Shown here piece after piece: positions 1 through 7,010 of a stretch of 18,235 nucleotides of DNA; the first letter of the stretch is position 1; every line of letters begins with the position of its first letter. The stretch is from Chloroflexota bacterium (GTDB taxonomy: Bacteria; Chloroflexota; Anaerolineae; B4-G1; SLSP01). The stretch lies in NCBI GenBank assembly GCA_022707725.1, contig JAKJAB010000025.1, positions 1-18,235 of the forward strand. Direction: 5' to 3'. The position numbers and the translations under genes were made by a program. The notes beneath the pieces are model-generated. The model made no database searches and was not told the DNA's origin. It saw only the letters and a program-made list of their open reading frames with translations.

Positions 1-2
1 TG

Positions 3-485
3 ACCACGGCGCGGTGGACATCCCTGAAAGATGATGTTGATCCTAGCCAGCAGGCTTCCATCGATAAAATGGGCGTGGGAGCAATTGACGCGACTGCCGC
101 AGACAACTCGCTCATCAATGGGCGGATCCAGGGTCTGTATTTGCATGAGGGGGATTTTACCGATGGCTACTATGACATCAACTTCGAAGTTACCGTGCCG
201 GAGCGCATCCGCGTTATCATCGTGTGGAGTTCGCATCCAAGCCGGGTATGGATCACGAACTGGATTCTGCACGACCGTTTGGAAAGCGACTTTGATTTGA
301 CCATCCGCGCGCCCAACGGCCAGGTGTTTGGTTCCTATGCCGACGAAGCCAACTACGAGATCGTGGAGTTTGAAGCTCCTGTCACCGGAACGTACCGGGC
401 GCGTATTCATTTATCCCGTTGGGATGATTCCTCAATGGAAGAGCGTGTCGGCTTCGCGTGGTATAGCGGCGCGCCGCTGCCGTGA
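3..485 (+). CDS. C-terminal part of a subtilisin-like (S8) serine protease, 5' end outside window
   Basis: The reading frame is open from the left edge, so this is the 3' end of a longer gene. The first residues hold a GVGAIDATAA stretch. It resembles the G-x-G-x-V-[ND]-A element that follows the catalytic Ser region in subtilases. After it comes a beta-rich domain with IRVIIVWSS, then SDFDLTIRAPNGQVFG, then a segment ending APVTGTYRARIHL. This matches the jelly-roll C-terminal domain of KP-43-like subtilases, which typically shows a V-W-x-D / D-L-D-L-x-V-x-x-P-x-G / P-x-x-G-x-Y pattern. The catalytic Asp, His and Ser lie upstream and cannot be checked. The family is usually secreted and degrades protein outside the cell. 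The gene ends 37 bases before sbcD and looks functionally unrelated to it. A different protease-associated beta-sandwich protein remains possible. Confidence 0.6.
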   Translation, partial: TTARWTSLKDDVDPSQQASIDKMGVGAIDATAADNSLINGRIQGLYLHEGDFTDGYYDINFEVTVPERIRVIIVWSSHPSRVWITNWILHDRLESDFDLTIRAPNGQVFGSYADEANYEIVEFEAPVTGTYRARIHLSRWDDSSMEERVGFAWYSGAPLP

Positions 486-509
486 TGTGAGTTAGGTTCA
501 TCTCAGAAT

Positions 510-517
510 GGAGGAGG
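510..517 (+). promoter_or_regulatory. Ribosome binding site of sbcD
   Basis: A GGAGGAGG stretch lies 5 bases upstream of the ATG at 523. It decides that start over the in-frame ATG at 508, which overlaps and precedes the Shine-Dalgarno sequence. Confidence 0.75.
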
Positions 518-522
518 ATGCT

Positions 523-1809
523 ATGCCCATCACCTTTATGCACATCGCCGATATTCACCTCGGCTACCAACAATACGGCCTGCAGGAACGCTTCGACGAC
601 TTCAGCCGTACCTTTTTGAGCCTGGTCGAACAAGCCATCGTCCGGCAGGTCAACTTCGTATTGCTGGCGGGGGATCTATTCGAAAAGCGCACCGTTGACC
701 CGCTGGCCATGCGTGTGGCTATCGAGGGTTTGACCCAGTTGCAGGAAGCGGGGATTCCCGTTCTGGCCGTCGAAGGCAACCACGAGCGCGCCTACTTCCA
801 AGAGCAATACTCGTGGATGGATTTCCTCGACGCGCTCGGCTACCTGCGCCTGCTCAACCCCCGCTTTGAGGGCGGCGTCCCTATCCTCGAACCGCACGGC
901 GAAGCAGGCGGCGCTTACGTAGACCTCGCAGGCGGCATCCGGGTGTACGGCCTGCAATACTACGGCGCGTCCATCAACAAAGCCATCCAGGGGTTCGTCG
1001 CAGCCGTGGCGGACATAGATCACAGCACCGTCCAGTACACCATCCTGATGTTGCACGCCGGGCTGGAAGGACAACTGGAACACGTCGGGCGCCTCAAGTA
1101 CGACGACCTGGCCCCACTGCGGGAGCGCGTGGACTACGTTGCGCTGGGCCACATCCACAAACCTTACAGCGTCGACGACTGGATTTACAACCCCGGTTCG
1201 CCGGAGACGAACAGCATGGAGGAGACCGCCTGGCCCGAACGCGGCTGCTTGTTCGTGGAAGTACACCCTGGACAGCACCCGTCGCATCACGTGGATGTGC
1301 GACCTGCCCCGCGCCGTGCCTTTCATCGCTTCCGCATCGCCGTGGATACCCTGGAAACGCCCCACGCGGTTTACGACGCCGTCCAACACTTGACGGTCCG
1401 CGAGGCCGCCTACGTGGCGCAAAGCAGCCGGCCGGTGGTCGAAGTGACCTTGAGCGGCGTGCTACCGTTCAATCGTTATGACCTGGACGTGAGCCATATC
1501 GAACAGGTCGTGACCGACGCCTGGTCGCCGCTGGTCACGCGCATACGCAATCAGACCTCCCCGGTAGAATTCGCGTTGGCGCTGGATGAGACCGCCAGCC
1601 GGCCCGAACTGGAACGCGCGATTGTCCAGGAATTGCTCACCCGCGACACCCGTTTCCGCCCGGCCGCCGCCGCGTGGACGGCCGGCGCGCTCGACCTCAA
1701 GCGTCTGGTGTTGGAAGACAGCGCACCGGAGGCCATCATCGCCCACGTCCGCCAACTGCGCCGCGAAATTGGCGCGTGGGATACGGTTCCATCATCGGAG
1801 GAGGCATAA
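523..1809 (+). CDS. sbcD: SbcD/Mre11-type DNA repair nuclease
   Basis: This is the nuclease subunit of the SbcCD (Mre11–Rad50) complex. The complex processes double-strand breaks, hairpins and protein-blocked DNA ends with manganese-dependent exo- and endonuclease activity. The protein has 428 residues, normal for the family. The calcineurin-like phosphoesterase motifs appear in order: D10-x-H12 in HIADIHLG, G50-D51 in LAGDLFEKR, G-N86-H87-E in EGNHE, H178 in LMLHAGLEG, and G-H210-x-H212 in LGHIHKPY. These supply the two-metal site. The remaining 200 or so residues would form the capping and Rad50-binding region. The start at 523 is chosen because a strong Shine-Dalgarno sits just before it; an in-frame ATG at 508 would lie upstream of that site. 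The TAA abuts the ATG of sbcC, so the two are translationally coupled. All metal-binding residues are intact. Confidence 0.95.
   Translation: MPITFMHIADIHLGYQQYGLQERFDDFSRTFLSLVEQAIVRQVNFVLLAGDLFEKRTVDPLAMRVAIEGLTQLQEAGIPVLAVEGNHERAYFQEQYSWMDFLDALGYLRLLNPRFEGGVPILEPHGEAGGAYVDLAGGIRVYGLQYYGASINKAIQGFVAAVADIDHSTVQYTILMLHAGLEGQLEHVGRLKYDDLAPLRERVDYVALGHIHKPYSVDDWIYNPGSPETNSMEETAWPERGCLFVEVHPGQHPSHHVDVRPAPRRAFHRFRIAVDTLETPHAVYDAVQHLTVREAAYVAQSSRPVVEVTLSGVLPFNRYDLDVSHIEQVVTDAWSPLVTRIRNQTSPVEFALALDETASRPELERAIVQELLTRDTRFRPAAAAWTAGALDLKRLVLEDSAPEAIIAHVRQLRREIGAWDTVPSSEEA
1797..1804 (+). promoter_or_regulatory. Ribosome binding site of sbcC inside the sbcD 3' end
   Basis: GGAGGAGG lies within the last codons of sbcD, 5 bases before the sbcC ATG at 1810. 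The same octamer precedes sbcD, which fits balanced synthesis of the two subunits from one message. Confidence 0.75.
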
Positions 1810-4800
1810 ATGCGCATCCTCCAAGTAGACCTCGACAACGTTAAAAGTTATCGGCAGGCTAACATCACCTTCGCCCCTGGCACCAACGCTATCTGCGGTC
1901 ACAACGGCGCGGGCAAGAGCACGATATTGGAGGCCATCGGCTTCGCCCTCTTCGATTTCCTGGCCGTCAAGCAAGACGATTTCGTCCGCGAAGGCGCGAA
2001 AACCGCCGCCGTCACCGTCCACGTAACCGGGACAGACGAGCGCGTCTACCACGTCGTGCGCCGCTGTGGGGGCAGCAACCAGTACTACGTGTACGATCCC
2101 GAACTCGACGAGAAGCTCACCGACGGCAAAGCCGAAACGGTGCTGTGGCTGCGAGAGTTTCTGGGCGTGGAACCGGCGACGGAACTGTCCGTGCTCTTCC
2201 GTGACGCGGTAGGCGTGCCGCAGGGCTTGCTGACCGCGGCCTTCCTGGAAACCGCCGGCCGGCGCAAGGACGTGTTCAACCCCTTGCTGCGCGTGGACGA
2301 ATACGAGCGCGCGTGGGCCGCCTTGCGCGAACCACGCCGCCGGTTGGAAGGACAGATCGCCGCGCTGGAAACAGAGATCGCCGGCTTGACGGCAGAAGTC
2401 CGAGCTTTGCCAGAATTGCGCGCAGAATTGGCGGCGCTGACGGCGGATATTGCCCAAAGCCTACAGCAACAAACCGCTGCGCAAACCACATTGGACGACG
2501 TCACGGCCCGCAAAGCGGATATGGAAGCGCTCAAAGCTCAACTGGACGCTGCGGAGCAGCAAACGGCCCAGGCGGAAGCGACCCTGCAAACCCTCTCCGC
2601 CCGGCGCGCCGATGCGCAGGCCGCGTTGGAACGCGCGGAGGCAGCCCAGGCGGTGGTGGAAGAGACGAGCGCCGCACATCGGGCGTATTTGGCTGCCGAA
2701 GAACGCCTCTCCGCCCTGGAAACCGAGCGCGTCGCGCGTGATCAGGTGCAGCAAGCGCAACAGGCGTGCAGCCACGCGCAAGAGCTGGCGCGGCAGGAAG
2801 TGGCCCGTCTGGAACAAACGTTGGCGGCTATCGCGGAGGCCGAAACAGAGATGACAGCCCTGGCTCCCCAGGTCGAAACCCAGACCCGCCTGGAAGCCGC
2901 CCTGGAGGATGCGCGCCGCGCGGTCGAGCAGCACAAGGCCGCGGAACAAACGCTGGTGCGGGAACGCCAACGTCTGGCCGAAATGGAGACCCGGTTGGCC
3001 AAGACACAAGCGCAACTCGAAACCCGGCGCGGCAGCGAAGCCGAATTGCAAGCAGCGCAAGCCGAGCTGGATGCTTGCAACGCCCAACGCGAAACGCTGG
3101 CGGCGCAACTTGCCGCCCAACAAGCGGAGTATCAACTCGCGCGCGAGCAAGCCAAACAAGCCGCGCGGCGACGGCAAGATGCCCAACGCGACCTGGAACG
3201 CGCGCGCCAACGCCAGGCGGAGTTGGCCGCCAGGCAAGATGAAGTTCGGCGCGGCCTGGAAACCCTGGTCGCGGTGGAAGCCCAGATCGAGGCGACGCGG
3301 ACGGATAGCGCCACATTGGAGCGCGAGGATCGGGAAACCACCGTTGCACTCGCCGCCGCCCAAGCCGAACTGGAACGCCTGTACACGCAGAGCGCCGTCC
3401 TGACGACAACCGAGGCCGCCGATTGCCCGGTGTGCGGCGCACCGCTCTCCCCCGAACATCGTGAGAATCTATTGGTGCAAAACCAGGCGCAAGTCACAGA
3501 CCTGGAAGCAACCCTTGCCGCTGCGCGGACCAGGCAAAGCGCCATCGAGAAAGAACGGCGTCGTCAGGAGCAAGCTTTACGCAAGCTGGAGAAACAGGTC
3601 AAGGACCTGCCGCGTCCGGCGGAAGCCGAGGAAGTCGCGGCCCACATCGCTGCACAGCAACAAGACGTATCTGCAAGGGAAGCGGAAATCGCTGCCGTGC
3701 AGGATGAACTCACCGCGCTGGAGGAACGCCAGGCCACACTACAGGCGACGGTGGACGCGGTGCAGCGTCAAGTAGCCGAAGCCGAACCCGCGCGTGAGGC
3801 CGCCCAAAGCATCGTCCGCCAACTGGAAGCGCACCTCGCCGCGCTGCCCCGTCCGGCAGAAGCCGCCGACCTGACCGCCCAGATTGAGGCCCAACAGCAG
3901 ACCGTCGCGGAAAGCGCACAGACTGTCGCCGCCCTGCGCCACACGCCGGACGACGCGGCGCGCATAGAAGCGGAGTTGGCCGCCCTGGGCGATTCCAAGC
4001 GCGCTTACCAACGCGCTGCCGACATCGCCGCGCAGCGCGAGACCATTGCCGGTCAACACGCCAACGCCGTCACCCGGCTTGCCGAATTGGATGCGCAGCG
4101 TGAGACCCTGGAGGCCCAAGTCACCGCGTATGCCGGTCTAGATGACCGCCTCGCTGCGGCGCGCGCCGACCGCGCGGACAACGCGCCCGGCCATCAACGT
4201 TATCTGCAACACGAGCGCGAGGCGGTGAGCCTGGCCGAGCGCCAGTCTACAGTGACGACGTTGCGCGACGAGGTCAACACAGCGCGGCATAATCGGGATG
4301 CCCACGTTGAAGCGCGCGACGCGCTTGCCCGTCGCTATGATCATGCCGCCTACACCGCGCTAGTGGCGCAACATAGCACGTTGCGCGAGACGTTAGCGCG
4401 ACTGCAAGCCGGGTTGGAACACCAACAAGCACAGCAAGCACGGGTGCAGCAAGCCATTGCGCGTCTCGAAGCGCGCCAGCGCGAGCTGGACGCGGCGCAA
4501 GCTGAACGCGATGAACACATTGCCGTACAATCCCTCCTGGAAACCCTGCGGCAAGTCTTACGGGACGCCGGCCCGGCGGTGACGCGCGCCCTGGTGGAAA
4601 TGATCTCACTCCACGCCGACCGTCTTTACACCGACATTATGCAGAGCAACGGGGGGCTGAATCCGGCGACGCGGTTACGGTGGACGGAGGATTATGACAT
4701 CGTGCTCACCAGCCAGGGACGCGCGCGTACTTTTCAGCAACTTTCCGGCGGGGAACAAATGGCCGCAGCCCTGGCCGTGCGCCTGGCGCTGCTGCGTGAA

Positions 4801-5007
4801 GTCTCCACGGTGGATATTGCCTTCTTCGACGAACCGACCGCCAACCTCGACCGTGACCGGCGTGCCAACCTGGCCGCGCAGGTGCTCAACGTCAAAGGCT
4901 TCGCACAACTTTTCGTCATCAGCCACGACGATACGTTTGAGCAGGACACGGATTTCGTGGTGCGCATCGAAAAGGTGGAAGGGGAGAGCCGCGTGGTAGC
5001 AACATAA
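1810..5007 (+). CDS. sbcC: SbcC/Rad50-type ATPase subunit of the SbcCD nuclease
   Basis: This SMC-like ABC ATPase controls DNA access for SbcD and tethers DNA ends. The 1065-residue protein has the standard Rad50 plan. The N-terminal half-ATPase carries Walker A GHNGAGKST (about residues 30–38). A long Ala/Glu/Gln/Arg-rich coiled coil runs from about 190 to 950. It is interrupted by a zinc-hook motif CPVC (C539, C542), through which two molecules dimerise around one zinc. The C-terminal half-ATPase has the ABC signature LSGGEQ (978–983), Walker B with catalytic Glu in FFDEPT (D1007, E1008), D-loop ANLD, and a switch His in VISHD. The second coiled-coil arm contains an imperfect internal duplication around two LPRPAEA segments 79 residues apart. 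The gene starts directly after the sbcD stop and should be co-transcribed with it. All nucleotide-binding motifs are intact. Confidence 0.95.
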   Translation: MRILQVDLDNVKSYRQANITFAPGTNAICGHNGAGKSTILEAIGFALFDFLAVKQDDFVREGAKTAAVTVHVTGTDERVYHVVRRCGGSNQYYVYDPELDEKLTDGKAETVLWLREFLGVEPATELSVLFRDAVGVPQGLLTAAFLETAGRRKDVFNPLLRVDEYERAWAALREPRRRLEGQIAALETEIAGLTAEVRALPELRAELAALTADIAQSLQQQTAAQTTLDDVTARKADMEALKAQLDAAEQQTAQAEATLQTLSARRADAQAALERAEAAQAVVEETSAAHRAYLAAEERLSALETERVARDQVQQAQQACSHAQELARQEVARLEQTLAAIAEAETEMTALAPQVETQTRLEAALEDARRAVEQHKAAEQTLVRERQRLAEMETRLAKTQAQLETRRGSEAELQAAQAELDACNAQRETLAAQLAAQQAEYQLAREQAKQAARRRQDAQRDLERARQRQAELAARQDEVRRGLETLVAVEAQIEATRTDSATLEREDRETTVALAAAQAELERLYTQSAVLTTTEAADCPVCGAPLSPEHRENLLVQNQAQVTDLEATLAAARTRQSAIEKERRRQEQALRKLEKQVKDLPRPAEAEEVAAHIAAQQQDVSAREAEIAAVQDELTALEERQATLQATVDAVQRQVAEAEPAREAAQSIVRQLEAHLAALPRPAEAADLTAQIEAQQQTVAESAQTVAALRHTPDDAARIEAELAALGDSKRAYQRAADIAAQRETIAGQHANAVTRLAELDAQRETLEAQVTAYAGLDDRLAAARADRADNAPGHQRYLQHEREAVSLAERQSTVTTLRDEVNTARHNRDAHVEARDALARRYDHAAYTALVAQHSTLRETLARLQAGLEHQQAQQARVQQAIARLEARQRELDAAQAERDEHIAVQSLLETLRQVLRDAGPAVTRALVEMISLHADRLYTDIMQSNGGLNPATRLRWTEDYDIVLTSQGRARTFQQLSGGEQMAAALAVRLALLREVSTVDIAFFDEPTANLDRDRRANLAAQVLNVKGFAQLFVISHDDTFEQDTDFVVRIEKVEGESRVVAT

Positions 5008-5147
5008 ATTTGCACAAGTAAGCAATAAACATATACTTCAAAGTCATAGTATCATTGACAGCCAGGATCAAACGCTATCTCACCAGAAGCAAAAAGGTTT
5101 GAAATGCGGACTCGACGCAGAATGATTGTGTACCACCAGATCTGATT

Positions 5148-5152
5148 GAGGG
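5148..5152 (+). promoter_or_regulatory. Ribosome binding site of the Lamassu-type operon
   Basis: GAGGG lies 4 bases before the ATG at 5157 and supports that start. No convincing promoter was identified in the 149-base gap after sbcC. A TTGACA at 5055–5060 has only a poor TATCTC-like partner 15 bases downstream. Confidence 0.5.
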
Positions 5153-5156
5153 TGAT

Positions 5157-6416
5157 ATGAATAACGAACACACGATACCAGACAACAATCCACAACCTCA
5201 ATTGCCATTGCCTGGAATTGAATTGTCCCACAAAGAGCCAATCAGTAATCCTCTATTGCAAGTTGAGGAACGTGAAACCCAGGGAGTATCAACACAATTC
5301 AAGTATGGTTATCAGCGGGAATTGATAACTCGGGCTTGCATATCTATGTTGCGTTCAGGATCGAGTGTCAAGGCCATTGCGATTGAATTGCACGAGGACT
5401 ATGTTATCGAGTACGAGGATGGGCACTTTGATTTTTGCCAAGTTAAGCATAAAGATGAAGGCCAGCAAGCGAGTTTCAGCACAATGTCTGAAGCACTTCA
5501 CAATCTCTTTTCTCGGTTCAAAGAGTTTAGCCAACCTTCAAACGTTTTCACTCTACAGTGTAATCGTGGAGCACATTCGTCAAGTGGAAAAACTGGTAAT
5601 TTGTGGGAGTTAAAAGACTTGTTGACAAAGAAACGCCAAAGAGCGCTTGATCATCGTGAAGAAACCCGTCTGAGAAGTCTAAAACTATACATTCATAGTT
5701 TGAGTGCTTTCCAAGATGAAGCGTATGAATTGGTTGATACATTTATCGAGGGGTTACAAATAGCAACAGGGGAATTAAGTGAGGAAGCCGTGCGAATAGT
5801 AAGTGAGAGGGAACTGCTTGATGTACTTCGGATTCACTATAGTACTCCGTATTTGAACGTCGATCAACTCAGGAGAATTTGTCAGGACATATACGATTTA
5901 GTTGAGAAGACCAGTCGTGAACGAAACGACCGATCTAAAAGAATTCTAAATAAACAAGTAATTTTGGATTTAATCCCTCTCGCACGAGATTTGGTCGAGT
6001 TTGGCGACCCGCTTTCGAGCGAGGCTGAACGTCAGATTTTAGGCGATCTAGACCCAGACTGCACTATCTTAGAAAGCAAATGTAAGAAATCAGATGTAGA
6101 GGAAATCATTGTGCCTTTAGAAGAAGTTAAAGTAATCGCGCGTAATCGTAACGATCATTATCAAGGAAATGTAGTTGCGTTGAATTACATCGGACATCTT
6201 CGCGCAGAAATAAAGCTCCTATGTTCCAGCATCGAAATGGCTAATCGCAGTAAAGGGTTACCTGTTAGTCGTCCAGGGTTATACTCAGAAGTCTCTAATA
6301 CTCTCAACAAGCTCGCTGAACGAGAATCACAAAATGATTTCAAGGTCCGGGTGGATCCGGTCTACATACATGGACTTTATGCACAACTGGTCAGTGAATG
6401 TAAACTACATCCCTAA
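5157..6416 (+). CDS. lmuA: Cap4-like (DUF4297) dsDNA nuclease, Lamassu effector LmuA
   Basis: This is probably the effector of a Lamassu / ABC-three-component defence system. It would degrade DNA once the SMC-type partner senses foreign or abnormal DNA. The 419-residue protein opens with a Pro/Asn-rich tail of about 40 residues. A PD-(D/E)xK nuclease fold follows: GYQRELITRA (about 51–60) is the first helix, E77 and E80-D81 lie in the IAIELHEDYVIEY strands, and the core Q95-V-K97 falls in FDFCQVKH. The E…D…QxK pattern is that of the DUF4297 family that includes Cap4. From about residue 150 on the sequence is helical and has no motif I can name; it probably corresponds to the ABC-3C C-terminal region that contacts the other subunits. 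It is followed closely by lmuC and lmuB. Its base composition is clearly poorer in GC than sbcC, which suggests acquisition by transfer. Assignment rests on motifs plus gene order; a related CBASS-like nuclease is the main alternative. Confidence 0.8.
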   Translation: MNNEHTIPDNNPQPQLPLPGIELSHKEPISNPLLQVEERETQGVSTQFKYGYQRELITRACISMLRSGSSVKAIAIELHEDYVIEYEDGHFDFCQVKHKDEGQQASFSTMSEALHNLFSRFKEFSQPSNVFTLQCNRGAHSSSGKTGNLWELKDLLTKKRQRALDHREETRLRSLKLYIHSLSAFQDEAYELVDTFIEGLQIATGELSEEAVRIVSERELLDVLRIHYSTPYLNVDQLRRICQDIYDLVEKTSRERNDRSKRILNKQVILDLIPLARDLVEFGDPLSSEAERQILGDLDPDCTILESKCKKSDVEEIIVPLEEVKVIARNRNDHYQGNVVALNYIGHLRAEIKLLCSSIEMANRSKGLPVSRPGLYSEVSNTLNKLAERESQNDFKVRVDPVYIHGLYAQLVSECKLHP

Positions 6417-6437
6417 AATAATGAAAGTTTGGTCATT

Positions 6438-7010
6438 ATGGTACAAAGAGAATTGGAAATGAGCAATGCATATCCGTTGTTTCAAGTTGACGATTATGTC
6501 GAATTCCACGCTGCTCGCATACTACTACTTTTACATCATTCGAATGGAAAAATTGAGGGGCGCACCAAGTTAGCCAAACTGGATTTTTTCCTTCGTTACC
6601 CTACGGCTCTAAAACAAGCGATAAACTCTGGCTTGGTGAAGAATGTGGATATCGGAGAGACTTTGCACATTGTCGCAAATTCTATTGAGTCCAAGATGAT
6701 AAGATATCGTTATGGGCCCTGGGATCCCAAATATCCAAGTGTCATTGCTTTCTTGCAAAGTCTTCACTTAATTGAAGTGCTATCTGATCGAATGGAAACA
6801 TATCAACTTACTTCAGAAGGAAGCGAGGCAGTGGAAAAGCTACTCGATGATGATTCATTTCATAACTTGGACGCAAACTGCCAAGCGGTTGCCAGAACTT
6901 TAGGCCAGTGGAATGGAACAACTCTCAAGAACTTCATTTACGAGCATTTTGATGTCATCACTGAGTTGACTATGGGCCAACCAATAGACAGAATAACAGG
7001 GGAAGCATAA
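6438..7010 (+). CDS. lmuC: ABC-three-component middle component, Lamassu LmuC-like
   Basis: The 190-residue protein sits between nuclease and ATPase, the position of LmuC/DdmB in Lamassu-type systems. The N-terminal region contains AARILLLLHH followed by GRTKLAKLDFFLRYP, a Leu-rich helix plus an aromatic KLxKLDFxLRYP element. That element is typical of the ABC-3C middle-component families with winged-helix-like folds. The C-terminal half includes TYQLTSEGSEAVEKLL, a pattern common in wing or helix segments of wHTH domains. The expected role is structural, bridging the nuclease to the SMC dimer and perhaps touching DNA; no catalytic residues are visible. Start choice is uncertain: ATG 6438 is used here, TTG 6429 lies upstream, and ATG 6459 (MSNAYPLFQ) is a good alternative just before conserved-looking sequence. 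The stop overlaps the lmuB start by one base. Confidence 0.72.
   Translation: MVQRELEMSNAYPLFQVDDYVEFHAARILLLLHHSNGKIEGRTKLAKLDFFLRYPTALKQAINSGLVKNVDIGETLHIVANSIESKMIRYRYGPWDPKYPSVIAFLQSLHLIEVLSDRMETYQLTSEGSEAVEKLLDDDSFHNLDANCQAVARTLGQWNGTTLKNFIYEHFDVITELTMGQPIDRITGEA
6998..7003 (+). promoter_or_regulatory. Ribosome binding site of lmuB
   Basis: AGGGGA lies 6 bases upstream of the ATG at 7010, inside the 3' end of lmuC. Together with the TAATG stop–start overlap it indicates translational coupling. Confidence 0.6.

Noticed and set aside
2461..3459. 332-codon open frame on the minus strand inside sbcC, and similar long antisense frames elsewhere
   Set aside because: GC-rich codon bias of sbcC suppresses stop codons in other frames; the peptide is low-complexity and has no motif, while the + frame has full Rad50 motifs.
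5055..5081. Promoter for the Lamassu-type operon from the TTGACA at 5055
   Set aside because: Only a TATCTC-like -10 at 15-base spacing; too weak to annotate.
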